Below are positions 7,605-15,862 of a DNA stretch of 44,472 nucleotides, piece by piece; position 1 is the first letter of the stretch, and each line of letters begins with the position of its first letter. The stretch comes from Clostridia bacterium (GTDB lineage Bacteria; Bacillota; Clostridia; Christensenellales; Borkfalkiaceae). The stretch is taken from positions 1 to 44,472 of the forward strand of contig JAQYLE010000018.1 of NCBI GenBank assembly GCA_028720205.1, in the 5' to 3' direction. The translations under genes were made by a program, and so were the position numbers. The notes beneath the pieces were generated by a model. That model was not told the DNA's origin and searched no databases. It worked only from the letters and a program-made list of their open reading frames with translations.

Positions 7605-8731
7605 TTTATCTGGATAACGCCGCCACAACGAAACCTGACTTGCAGGCGCTGGAACGGGCGGGAGAATTTTTAAACGACAATTATTTTAATCCGTCGGCTT
7701 TGTACAAGGAGGGGTTTGCTCTGCAATGCGCGTTGAAGCAGTCGCGCGAAAAACTCGTATCGTATATAGGCGACGCTTTCTCGTACGATCTTACGTTCAC
7801 CTCCTGCGGTACGGAAGCGGACAATACGGCGGTATTCGGGTACGCGCGTCGCGGAAACGCGGTGACGAGCGCGGGCGAACACGCCGCGGTGTTGTCGGCG
7901 TTTTCCGAACTGAAAAACCGCGGCGTTGCCGAGCCGAGATACGCGCCTCTGAAAAAAAGCGGCGGCGTGGACGAAGATAAACTGCTTGCGATGATCGACG
8001 ATAAAACGTCGTTCGTTTCCGTAATGCACGTGAACAACGAAACGGGCGCCGTGAACGATATCGCGGCGATAGCAAAGCGCGTAAAGGCGAAGAATCCGCG
8101 CGTTGTTTTTCATAGCGACGGCGTGCAGGCGTACGGTAAAATTCCGTTCCGCCTTACGGACGATATCGACTTATATTCGGTAAGCGCGCATAAAATCGGC
8201 GGAATCAAGGGCACGGGCGCGCTGATACGCAAAAAATCGCTTGCTTTCCGGCCGTATATCTTTGGCGGCGGACAGGAAAGCGGCAGGCGCAGCGGCACGG
8301 AAAACGTTTTCGGAATCAAGGCGTTCGAATACGCCGCCGAACGAAAATTTTCATTTTTGCAGGCGGACGCGGCGCGCGTGGCGGCATTGCGCGAACGGCT
8401 TTTTTCTCTGCTGGATAAGCGGATTTTTATTCGTCTTTCGCCACCGGACGCTTCGCCGTACATTCTTTCCGTTTCGGCGCAAGGTTGCCGCGGCGAAATT
8501 TTATTGCATATGGCGGACGACAGAGGGTTGCTTATCGGCACCGGTTCGGCGTGTTCTTCCAACGCAAAAGCAAGATACAGCCGCGTGATTCTGGCGTGCG
8601 GTTATAACGAAAGCGTTGCCGACGGCGTTTTGCGGCTGAGTTTTTCGCCGCTGACTACCGAAGCGGAAGCGGAGGAGAGCGCGTTGATTTTAAACGACTG
8701 CGCGCGGGAATTGCTCTGCCGCACGAAGTAA
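7601..8731 (+). CDS. Cysteine desulfurase, NifS/IscS family, likely partner of ThiI, 376 aa
   Basis: This PLP enzyme takes sulfur from cysteine as a persulfide and hands it to an acceptor. Visible hallmarks are YLDNAATTKP at the start, His94 (GEHAAV), NNETG at 145-149, Asp173 and Gln176, the PLP lysine Lys198 in SAHKIGG, GRRSGTENV at 228-236 and the sulfur-accepting Cys318 in GTGSACSS. The gene directly precedes thiI. In Bacillus subtilis a dedicated NifS paralogue (NifZ) beside thiI feeds tRNA 4-thiouridine formation, so the same role is inferred here. A second, different desulfurase lies at 28698-29837. Confidence 0.9.
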   Translation: MIYLDNAATTKPDLQALERAGEFLNDNYFNPSALYKEGFALQCALKQSREKLVSYIGDAFSYDLTFTSCGTEADNTAVFGYARRGNAVTSAGEHAAVLSAFSELKNRGVAEPRYAPLKKSGGVDEDKLLAMIDDKTSFVSVMHVNNETGAVNDIAAIAKRVKAKNPRVVFHSDGVQAYGKIPFRLTDDIDLYSVSAHKIGGIKGTGALIRKKSLAFRPYIFGGGQESGRRSGTENVFGIKAFEYAAERKFSFLQADAARVAALRERLFSLLDKRIFIRLSPPDASPYILSVSAQGCRGEILLHMADDRGLLIGTGSACSSNAKARYSRVILACGYNESVADGVLRLSFSPLTTEAEAEESALILNDCARELLCRTK

Positions 8732-8805
8732 TCGCGGCGCGGGAAAGGAATAGTTTAGAAAGAGAAAAAAACGGCGATAACGCGTAAAAAGGTTTGTGAA
8801 AGAAT

Positions 8806-9957
8806 ATGCAGAAAGTTATTATCATTCGTTATTCCGAACTGTTTTTAAAAGGAAAAAACAAAGGATATTTCGAGCGGGCGTTTTTTACTAATATCGAGCG
8901 CGCGCTGAAAGGGTATGCGCATACGTTGCGGCGTCCCGTCGGAAGATATATCGTGGCGGATTTCAAAGAGGAAGAAACGGAAAAGATCATGCGCGCGTTA
9001 AAAAAGGTGTTCGGCGCGCACACGTTGGCGGTCGGCTACGAAACGTCGTCGAAGGCGGACGATATCTTTGAAGCGGCGAAACGCGTTTGCGCCGCTTCGG
9101 GCACGTTTAAAGTGGAAGCGCACCGCGGCGATAAAAAATATCCGCTGACTTCTATCGAAATCGCGCGGGAAATCGGCGGCAGATTGCTAAGCGCCAATCC
9201 GGATCTCACCGTGGACGTGCATACGCCGGAATGCGTTGTACGCGTAGATATCCGCGAAAACGGCGAGGCGCTCGTATGCGGCGAAGAAGCGGAAGGCGCA
9301 GGCGGCATGCCCGTGGGCACGGGCGGAAAAGGTCTGCTGCTTTTATCGGGCGGTATCGACAGCCCCGTGGCGGGGCATATGATGGCAAAACGCGGTATGA
9401 AGGTGGATTGTCTGCATTTTCATTCTTATCCGTATACCAACGAGCAGGCGAAGGAAAAAGTGAAAGATCTGGCGAAGATTCTTTCGGCTTATACGCAGGG
9501 CACAAAACTCAGCGTAGTATCCGTGACGCATATTCAGGAGGCGATTCACGAAAAATGCGCGCCCGAACTGATGATTACGCTGCTTCGACGATTTATGTAC
9601 CGCATTGCCGAACGCCGCGCGAAAACTATCGGCGCGCAGTGCCTGATAACGGGGGAAAGTTTAGGTCAGGTGGCCAGTCAGACGATAGAGGGCATCACCT
9701 CTTCCAACGCCGTGGTAACGCTTCCCGTACTGCGCCCCTTAATCGGGTTCGATAAAAACGAGATTATCGATCGATCGGTAAAAATGGGCGCGTACGAAAC
9801 TTCCATTCTGCCGTTTGAAGATTGCTGCACCGTGTTTCTTCCCGATTTTCCCGCCATTCGCCCCAAACTTTCGTTTATTGAAGAGGAAGAAAAAAAACTG
9901 GACGTCGAAGGACTGGTTACCGAGGCGCTTTCCTCCACGGAAATTTTTTCGTTTTAA
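8806..9957 (+). CDS. thiI: tRNA 4-thiouridine synthase ThiI, 383 aa
   Basis: ThiI adenylates U8 of tRNA and transfers persulfide sulfur, giving 4-thiouridine. In some bacteria it also serves thiazole synthesis. The protein begins KVIIIRYSELFLKGKN, the N-terminal ferredoxin-like part, followed by a THUMP domain to about residue 165. The PP-loop ATPase motif SGGIDS is at 181-186 within KGLLLLSGGIDSPVAGHMMA. GESLGQVASQT and the PLIGFDKNEI stretch follow, as in ThiI. There is no C-terminal rhodanese domain, which matches the Bacillus type that takes sulfur from a neighbouring desulfurase, encoded just upstream. The 74-base gap contains no promoter that I can see. Confidence 0.93.
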   Translation: MQKVIIIRYSELFLKGKNKGYFERAFFTNIERALKGYAHTLRRPVGRYIVADFKEEETEKIMRALKKVFGAHTLAVGYETSSKADDIFEAAKRVCAASGTFKVEAHRGDKKYPLTSIEIAREIGGRLLSANPDLTVDVHTPECVVRVDIRENGEALVCGEEAEGAGGMPVGTGGKGLLLLSGGIDSPVAGHMMAKRGMKVDCLHFHSYPYTNEQAKEKVKDLAKILSAYTQGTKLSVVSVTHIQEAIHEKCAPELMITLLRRFMYRIAERRAKTIGAQCLITGESLGQVASQTIEGITSSNAVVTLPVLRPLIGFDKNEIIDRSVKMGAYETSILPFEDCCTVFLPDFPAIRPKLSFIEEEEKKLDVEGLVTEALSSTEIFSF

Positions 9958-9963
9958 AGCGTT

Positions 9964-10449
9964 ATGAACGGCGAGGACAAGAAAAAGAAGACGGCGGAAC
10001 GCGAATGCGGAAACGGAAAAACCGTGAACGGCGGGGAAGGCGGCGTAAAGTGCGCGATTTCGCTGTTGACGGAAGCGGGCGGCAAGAAGGCGCTGATCGT
10101 GCGGCGCGGCGCGTTGAAAATGGCTGACGGCGGCGTAATCGTTGCGTACGAGGGCGAAGACGGAAGCGGCGTATTCTTTACGGACGGGAAGCGCGCGGAG
10201 TGGACGGGCGAGGGAGAGATGCGGGCGCGACTTTGTTTCGATAAAGAAAAATTTACGCGCGGCGAGTTCGGTTTACCCGGATTAGACGGCGGAGCCGCGA
10301 TTGAAACGCACGAAATCGCGCTGAAAATCAAAACGGATCAGATAAGCGCGGAAATAAATTATACTCTGCATTTCGATTACGGATCGGAAAAAATGCGCGT
10401 TAAACTCATCGCGCGGCTGACGGAAAAAACGGACGTTTTCGCTAGTTGA
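9964..10449 (+). CDS. DUF1934-like beta-barrel protein, 161 aa
   Basis: The gene starts six bases after the thiI stop. A charged, probably unstructured N-terminus (NGEDKKKKTAERE) is followed by about 120 residues whose pattern fits DUF1934 (YwiB-like, lipocalin-type barrel). The order is an early strand, then VAYEGEDGSGVFF, a central ARLCFDKEKFTRGEFG, and closing strands IKTDQISAEINYTLHFDYG. Family function is unknown, and the assignment is by pattern only. It is part of the same operon as thiI and the Rho-like gene. Confidence 0.55.
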   Translation: MNGEDKKKKTAERECGNGKTVNGGEGGVKCAISLLTEAGGKKALIVRRGALKMADGGVIVAYEGEDGSGVFFTDGKRAEWTGEGEMRARLCFDKEKFTRGEFGLPGLDGGAAIETHEIALKIKTDQISAEINYTLHFDYGSEKMRVKLIARLTEKTDVFAS

Positions 10450-10508
10450 ACAAGGGCGAAAAGAGGGGTAAAAAACAAATTTCGGCATAAGATAAAGGAG
10501 AGAGAAAA

Positions 10509-11984
10509 GTGACGAGGGAAGAAGCCTTACAATCGTGGAAGGACGAATATGCGAAGTTTTTAAATTCGGTGGGCATCAGTTCGTTGCGTTCGTTGGGCAG
10601 ATACGTGGGTGTGGCGCAATCGACGGCGCAGAAAAAAAGCGATCTGGTCCGCAGAATATTAGATATAGCCGCAGGCGACAGCGCTCCGGCGGAAAAGAGT
10701 AAAAGAGGCGCGCCCGTAAAAGAAGATTTTGTGGATCCTGCGCTTCTGACAAGGTTGGAAGAACTCAATTTCAAGCGGGCGGCGATCGAAACGGAATACG
10801 CGGCGGACGAACCGGAAGAGTCGGGAAATATTCTGCCCGAACAGCCGCTCGCCCCGGGTATGGTGCAGGTACGCACTTCGGGAGAAGTAAGAGAGCCTTA
10901 TTTTTCGCGCTCGGTTTACGGCGGCGAACTCACCATGCGCGGCGGCGCGTATTGCATAAATATCGTAGAGCCGAAAGAACGGCTGGGCGATAAAGCGGCG
11001 GTATCCACGCAAAAGATCAACGAGTGCGGGGCAAGAACGGGCGATAAAATCACTTTTCATGCCGACGAACGACTGGGGTTTCTTGCCGTAACAAACGTTC
11101 TTTCCGTAAACGCGGTAACGCCCGGGGAAATTCTGGCGGGGTTCGACCGTGCGGAAGCGGAGTATCCGTGCGAAAAATTATTGCCGTTCGACGTGGCGGA
11201 CGGCGCGGTGTTAAAATATTTCTGCGCGCTGTATCCCGTCGGCAAAGGGCAACGCGTGCTGGTTTCCGGCGTGCCAAAATCGGGAAAAAGCACGTTGCTC
11301 CGCGCGGTAGCGGCTTCTCTGATACGCAACGAACCTGAAATGAAAACCGTAATCAATCTGTGCGAACGCGCGCCCGAATCCATCGGCGAATGGCAAAGGC
11401 GGCTGCCTACCGCGGAAATTTACGCTTCGGGCTATTGCGACGACGCGGAAGAACATCTTTCTCAGGCGGAAAAAGCGTTGGAACGCGCGAAAGAATACGT
11501 ATGCGAAGGTACGAGCGCGGTACTTCTGGTGGATAATCTCAATTCGTTGGCGCGCGCGTTTAACGAAACGGAACGCTCTCTGGGCGGGCGGACGCTCGAC
11601 GGCGGATTAGAGAGCAAAACGGTGCATTTTATGAAAAAATTTCTCGGCGCGGCGCGTAAGTTAAAGGTGGGGGCGTCGCTTACGGTGTTCGGCGTGCTTT
11701 CGGTGGACACGGGCTCGCCGTTCGACGCGGCGCTGGCGCGGGAACTGCTCTCCGTTTCTTCCGCTACCTGGAAACTTGCGGGAAATTTTCGCCACGGGAA
11801 AGAGACGTTTCCCGATTTTACCGAATCGCACGTGGACAACGAAGATAAATTTCTCAACGAAGAAGAATGCCGCCTGCTGGCGGGGTTGTTTGCGGCGGGC
11901 GCGGAGCGCGTGTTTGAGGACGGCAGAGCGGACGCGCTGAAAGAAAGCCGTACCGTGCGCGAATTTTTAAGCCGCGTTTTATAA
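10509..11984 (+). CDS. Divergent Rho-like transcription termination ATPase, arginine finger missing, 491 aa
   Basis: It starts at a GTG after AAAGGAGAGAG. The order matches Rho: a SAP-like N-domain (about 1-55), a cold-shock-type RNA site (about 125-205, with ARTGDKI and VNAVTPGE) and a RecA-type ATPase. YPVGKGQRVLVSGVPKSGKS (about 242-261) is the Rho GKGQR-Walker A block. Glu286-Arg287 match the catalytic DERPEE site. Asp342 in VLLVDNLNSLARAFN matches DSITRLARAYN, and LGGRTLDGGLESK matches the Q-loop. Key losses are visible. The SGTRKEE region that holds the arginine finger (Arg366 in E. coli) reads SHVDNEDKF. SITR is changed to NLNS, and the aromatic RNP motif GFGFLR reads GGELTMR. It may be a paralogue with changed activity. 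It is last in the operon. Confidence 0.75.
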   Translation: MTREEALQSWKDEYAKFLNSVGISSLRSLGRYVGVAQSTAQKKSDLVRRILDIAAGDSAPAEKSKRGAPVKEDFVDPALLTRLEELNFKRAAIETEYAADEPEESGNILPEQPLAPGMVQVRTSGEVREPYFSRSVYGGELTMRGGAYCINIVEPKERLGDKAAVSTQKINECGARTGDKITFHADERLGFLAVTNVLSVNAVTPGEILAGFDRAEAEYPCEKLLPFDVADGAVLKYFCALYPVGKGQRVLVSGVPKSGKSTLLRAVAASLIRNEPEMKTVINLCERAPESIGEWQRRLPTAEIYASGYCDDAEEHLSQAEKALERAKEYVCEGTSAVLLVDNLNSLARAFNETERSLGGRTLDGGLESKTVHFMKKFLGAARKLKVGASLTVFGVLSVDTGSPFDAALARELLSVSSATWKLAGNFRHGKETFPDFTESHVDNEDKFLNEEECRLLAGLFAAGAERVFEDGRADALKESRTVREFLSRVL

Positions 11985-12194
11985 AGCGCGCGTTTGATAA
12001 AACGTTTGTTATTTGCTTTTAAGTCGGGCGGTAAAAATCAGACGAAAAATCAATCCGTTCTTATCAGGCTTTACTATCCTTTCCTTATTATATAAAGTTA
12101 TATAAAGCAGAGGTTTTTTCATTGCGAATGCCGCGGTAAGGCTGTCGCGGAAGAACGGACAACTGCGCCGATCGGGAATATGAGTAAAACAATA

Positions 12195-12227
12195 AATGCT
12201 CCCCGCGTAAAATACGCGGGGAGCATT
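12195..12227 (-). terminator. 15-bp hairpin, second terminator after the 579-aa gene
   Basis: AATGCTCCCCGCGTA (12195-12209) pairs perfectly with TACGCGGGGAGCATT (12213-12227) around loop AAA. The minus strand continues TATTGTTTT, a moderate T-tract. It may also stop plus-strand transcripts from the Rho-like gene. Confidence 0.65.
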
Positions 12228-12257
12228 ATACAAAAAGGGAAACATAATACAAAAAAG

Positions 12258-12288
12258 GAATGAGTTCCGTATGGTACGGAACTCATTC
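12258..12288 (-). terminator. 14-bp hairpin with T-run, terminator of the 579-aa gene
   Basis: GAATGAGTTCCGTA (12258-12271) pairs with TACGGAACTCATTC (12275-12288). On the minus strand it is followed by CCTTTTTTG, a standard intrinsic terminator 41 bases after the stop codon. Confidence 0.85.
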
Positions 12289-12328
12289 GCAACATTTTGA
12301 TTTTATTATACGATCAACGAAAGAGAAT

Positions 12329-14068
12329 TCATCTTTTTATGCAGAATTTGTACATCTTCGCCAGTAAATTATCGGGAATTCTTTCTCTGTACTGACCGAG
12401 ATAAATAAATACTTTACGGAAGAATTCGTCGTTATCGCCGCCAACCACATAGTCGGGAAGGTTCTTCATAACGCCCTGATATTTCAGAATAAACAGGTCG
12501 GTGAATTGCTCTCTCTCTTTCTCGTTCAACGAAGCGATAAACGGATCGAAACTCCTGGTATTGTAATAATCGTACGAAGCGGTTGCCGACGGGGCGGGCG
12601 TTGCCGCGGCGTTAGCATAAGGCGTTGCGGTTGTTCTTGCCGTATCGTTTGTATTTGCGGCAGACGCAACTGGTATAATCGTAGGCGCGGGCGTTTCTTC
12701 CAATTCTTCGCCGTCGTCGCGGAACGAGGAGAAGTTAGGTATAACAAGTTGCTCTTCTTCTTCGATTTCCGCGGGAGCGGGGGCGGCTTCGTTTACCTGA
12801 GCCGAGGTTATCCATGCCGCCGCAGGCGTCTGAGCGGGAACGGCTTCTTCCGGCGCGACTTTTTCTTCCGCAACGGCTTCCGTCGTTGATTCGGCGGCTT
12901 TGCCGTCGTCTGCTTCCTCCGCCTGCGTTTCTTCCGCTTCTTCGGTTTCCTCGTCGTCCTCTTCGTCGAGATAAGCGGCCTCTTTTGCTTTAATCACCTT
13001 TTTGGCGATGATGCAGATCACCGTCTGAATCAACGCGACGCCCGCCGCGGCGACGGCAAACCATTTCAGATCGGCGAACGCCTCTTTTTCATTGAAAGAT
13101 TTGGTAAAAGGCATATCGAAGAAACAGGGATATAAGATTATCAAAGCCAGAACCAAGTGCAGGCAATAGCGGAAAATATCGAATCCGTAACCCTTTTTGG
13201 AAGAAAGACGAATTACCGAAATCAGAATTGCAAGCGCGTACAGAACCGTAACGCCGCGTACGACGTACATCAGCGCTTTGCCCCAGGTGAAAGCACCGGC
13301 GATAACGTCGTCAACGTTGTACCAGGCGAGAAGTTGCGCTCTTAAATCGTATTTGAAAATAGCGAAAACGTACGAGCCTACGAACGCGAGCGTAAGAATC
13401 AGCAACACAAGCGGCAGAGTAATTTTACCTTTGCGTTTGCCGACGGTATAAGCCGCGAAGAACAGCACGCCCGCCCCGGCGCAGGAAAGAACGACGACGT
13501 CGTATACGAGTTTACCGCCGCCAAATACCGAAGAAAGGAACAGCGTTAAAATCGCATAACCGCCGAACAACAGCATATCCGTAAAGGAGATGGCGCGTAC
13601 CATTGCGGGAGCGTGTTTGCCCGAACAAACGCCTACGATCATAAAAACGATATTCAGCAAAAATACCGCGGGAAACGCGTATATAAACCAACTGAACGCC
13701 TTTCCGTAATTGCCCGCGGCGTTCAGCAGGGGAATACCGTGAAACGCATACGAACCCACGTTTGCGGGCGCGGAAAGCCCTGCCGCGGCATACACTTCTG
13801 CTACGCCGTTCTGTTTAAAAACGTTCATAAACACTTTAAGAAGCGTTACTTCGTTGTTGAAAACGTACTTTCCGCTATAAAGAAACAGCGAAACGGGTAA
13901 AAAGCACATCAGCGCGATAGGCGCAAGAGCGAGAAGCACCGTAAGAATACGGCTGAACACACGCTTTTTGGGGGCGGGCGTTTCCGCTTCGTCGTTTGCG
14001 ATCGCTTCCAACTCTTCCTGCGTTAAAGCGTCTACGTCAACTTCTTTTTCGGGGTAATTTTTACTCAT
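12329..14068 (-). CDS. Unrecognised polytopic membrane protein with acidic linker and conserved-looking C-terminal domain, 579 aa
   Basis: I do not recognise the family. A cytoplasmic N-terminus (about 38 residues, acidic then PKKR) leads into about eight hydrophobic helices between residues 40 and 362. Then comes a long low-complexity segment (about 370-505), first Glu/Asp/Ala rich (DEEDDEETEEAEE), then Ala/Thr/Pro rich. The last 75 residues are compact and rich in aromatic and charged residues (FDPFIASLNEKEREQFTDLF, LPDYVVGGDNDEFFRKVF, YLGQYRERIPDNLL). This tail looks like a folded cytosolic domain, displayed on a flexible arm from a membrane base. AGGAG precedes the ATG by about eleven bases, and a consensus promoter lies at 14199-14227. 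Confidence 0.7.
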   Translation of the reverse strand: MSKNYPEKEVDVDALTQEELEAIANDEAETPAPKKRVFSRILTVLLALAPIALMCFLPVSLFLYSGKYVFNNEVTLLKVFMNVFKQNGVAEVYAAAGLSAPANVGSYAFHGIPLLNAAGNYGKAFSWFIYAFPAVFLLNIVFMIVGVCSGKHAPAMVRAISFTDMLLFGGYAILTLFLSSVFGGGKLVYDVVVLSCAGAGVLFFAAYTVGKRKGKITLPLVLLILTLAFVGSYVFAIFKYDLRAQLLAWYNVDDVIAGAFTWGKALMYVVRGVTVLYALAILISVIRLSSKKGYGFDIFRYCLHLVLALIILYPCFFDMPFTKSFNEKEAFADLKWFAVAAAGVALIQTVICIIAKKVIKAKEAAYLDEEDDEETEEAEETQAEEADDGKAAESTTEAVAEEKVAPEEAVPAQTPAAAWITSAQVNEAAPAPAEIEEEEQLVIPNFSSFRDDGEELEETPAPTIIPVASAANTNDTARTTATPYANAAATPAPSATASYDYYNTRSFDPFIASLNEKEREQFTDLFILKYQGVMKNLPDYVVGGDNDEFFRKVFIYLGQYRERIPDNLLAKMYKFCIKR

Positions 14069-14198
14069 AATAAAAAAATCTCCTAAAAAATTTCTTTAAT
14101 AACGTCGTTAAAAATCCGTAAGGGAGAAAAAATACCGATTATACTTTTTCCGAGCGGTAAAAACCGCTTTCCGCCCACCCTTATTCGTCTTCTTATAC

Positions 14199-14227
14199 AT
14201 TATAACACGTTCGTTGCGGTTTGTCAA
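14199..14227 (-). promoter_or_regulatory. Consensus promoter for the 579-aa membrane protein gene
   Basis: On the minus strand TTGACA (14222-14227), a 17-base spacer and TATAAT (14199-14204) lie about 130 bases before the start codon. Confidence 0.85.
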
Positions 14228-14351
14228 TGCAAACAGAGGAAAAAACGCGATTTTTTTGCCTTGTTTTTGCTTTTTTCGCAAAGAAAAATCAAAGATTTCA
14301 TACGAAAAAAAATAAATTACGCGCCGACGGCGAATTCGCCGTTGAAAATCC

Positions 14352-14380
14352 TTGAAATTTTTTTAAAAAAGCGGTATAAT
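14352..14380 (+). promoter_or_regulatory. Strong promoter upstream of an approximately 410-base leader
   Basis: TTGAAA (14352-14357), 17 bases, TATAAT (14375-14380). The next convincing start codon is at 14800, so a transcript would carry a leader of about 410 bases. Confidence 0.75.
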
Positions 14381-14386
14381 GTCAAA

Positions 14387-14799
14387 GATAAACGCTTATC
14401 CCGCGCATTGTTTTCCGCGCGACGGCAAGAGCGCGGGATACGCCGCTTTTCCCGCGCGCGGTTTTATAGCGGTTTTATATCGTGTGCGACTGTTCTTCGC
14501 GTTTGTCGCTTCGCCGATGAAAAACGCCGCGGCGCTTTGCTTTGATTTCCTCTTGGCTCTCCTTTGTATTATATACCCCCGACGGCTTGGAAAAAAACGG
14601 TTTTTAAATAAAAAAACGGACGAAAACCGAAGAAAAATGCGCGAAACGGGCGAAAGCGGAAGAGCGGACGGAAGAAAAACGGCGAAAAGAGACTGAAAGC
14701 GGAACGGAAGAGATACAAAGCGGGCGGGATTTTTATTTTGGCGTGAAGTTTCGGGAGCAGGAAAGTTTCAGAAGCGGGAAAGATTCAGGAGCAGAAAAG
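14387..14799 (+). other. Long transcribed leader or unrecognised structured RNA
   Basis: No ribosome-binding start lies between the promoter and 14800. Ten bases after the predicted start, TATCCCGCGC (14397-14406) pairs perfectly with GCGCGGGATA (14431-14440). More GC-rich complementary blocks follow (CCGCTTTT to GCGG around 14443-14476, CGCCGCGGCG around 14525-14535). No known riboswitch, T-box, SRP, 6S or tmRNA signature is seen. An ORF starting at 14379 overlaps the -10 box, so this promoter cannot express it. Confidence 0.35.
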
Positions 14800-15801
14800 A
14801 TGAAAGAACCGGATAAAATCGTTGCGGAAATATCAAAGACGCTCGGCGTGAGGCTGGGATTTCACGAAGAGACGGCGGCGGAAAAAAGCGAAGCGTACGC
14901 GGCCGGGTCGAAATCGGACGGAAAGTACACGTATTTCCGATTTCTTTTTGGAGAAAAGACGTATACGGGGGTGTTGGACGGCGCCTCGAAAACGGAAAAA
15001 AATTACGCGGCGATGCTTCCGGCGTATATTTCTACGTTCGGGGGAAAGAATTCCTTTCTCACGCGCGAAGAATATCTTAAAAAAATGCTTCTCGGCGATT
15101 GTTCCGCCGCGGACGCGTATAAATATTCCGTAAAATTCTGCGTGGAAGAAACGCCGTGTTTCGTGCTGGCGATTAAATTTGCGAAATCCTATCCCGACGC
15201 GCAGGCGATTTTAAGCCAATACGGCGACGAAAAAACCGACGTCGTGGCGGCGTTCGACGATAAGAATTTTGCCCTTGTAAAAGCGGCGGCTTCGGCTCAG
15301 GAGTATTCCTCGCCCGTGGATTACGCAAAATTTTTATCGCGTTTCGTCGCCGAAGAGTTGGGCGCCGCGCCGTGCGTGGGCGTGGGTTCGGTGACTTCGG
15401 GATTTAACGATTTGCCCGTTTCGTACACCCGCGCGGTTACGGCGCTGCGTTACGCCGAAGTGTTTTCCGGCGGCGAGGGCGTGCATTCGTATAAAGAATA
15501 CATGCTGGTAAAAATGCTGGAAGAAGTGCCTAAATCCCATCTGGCGGAATTTATGGACGACGTTACGGAAGAAGAAATACGCGAAGTGTTCGACGATGAG
15601 GAAATGTTGCAGACGGCGGAAAAATTTTTAAGCAGTTCGCTGAACGTAAGCGAAACTTCCAGAAATTTATATATGCATCGCAACACGCTTTTATACCGTC
15701 TGGACAAAATCGAAAAGGCGACGGGACTGAACATCCGCTTGTTCCCCGACGCCGTAACCTTCCGCATACTTACCGTTTTATATAAACTGCTGAAAAAATA
15801 A
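14800..15801 (+). CDS. CdaR/PucR-type transcriptional regulator, 333 aa
   Basis: The C-terminal end carries the PucR-type helix-turn-helix (about residues 276-320: LNVSETSRNLYMHRNTLLYR, then LDKIEKATGLNI). This architecture is shared with sugar-diacid (CdaR) and purine regulators. A middle segment, LGAAPCVGVGSVTSGFNDLP with YTRAVTALRYA, is the GGDEF-like region of the same family. The N-terminal part is a poorly conserved sensor. I chose ATG 14800 because CAGGAG lies eight bases upstream. An in-frame GTG at 14743 has no ribosome binding site. The ligand is unknown. It precedes the S41 peptidase gene by 61 bases. Confidence 0.8.
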   Translation: MKEPDKIVAEISKTLGVRLGFHEETAAEKSEAYAAGSKSDGKYTYFRFLFGEKTYTGVLDGASKTEKNYAAMLPAYISTFGGKNSFLTREEYLKKMLLGDCSAADAYKYSVKFCVEETPCFVLAIKFAKSYPDAQAILSQYGDEKTDVVAAFDDKNFALVKAAASAQEYSSPVDYAKFLSRFVAEELGAAPCVGVGSVTSGFNDLPVSYTRAVTALRYAEVFSGGEGVHSYKEYMLVKMLEEVPKSHLAEFMDDVTEEEIREVFDDEEMLQTAEKFLSSSLNVSETSRNLYMHRNTLLYRLDKIEKATGLNIRLFPDAVTFRILTVLYKLLKK

Positions 15802-15862
15802 TCATAGCGGAACAACAGCCGGAACAATAACCGGAACAACGGCCGGGAGAAGCGGTATCGCG

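Larger units (their letters stand above)
11985..12328. other. Intergenic region with two tandem hairpins, no gene
   Basis: The convergent ends of the Rho-like gene and the minus-strand membrane protein flank this stretch. It contains two strong hairpins (12195-12227 and 12258-12288) and no credible coding sequence. A 78-codon minus-strand ORF runs through a hairpin and has no ribosome binding site. Confidence 0.7.

Noticed and set aside
12009-12245. 78-codon minus-strand ORF
   Set aside because: It runs through a terminator hairpin and lacks a ribosome binding site.
14379-14696. 105-codon plus-strand ORF after the promoter at 14352
   Set aside because: Its ATG overlaps the TATAAT box, so the transcript starts after it. 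There is no ribosome binding site and the peptide is low in complexity.
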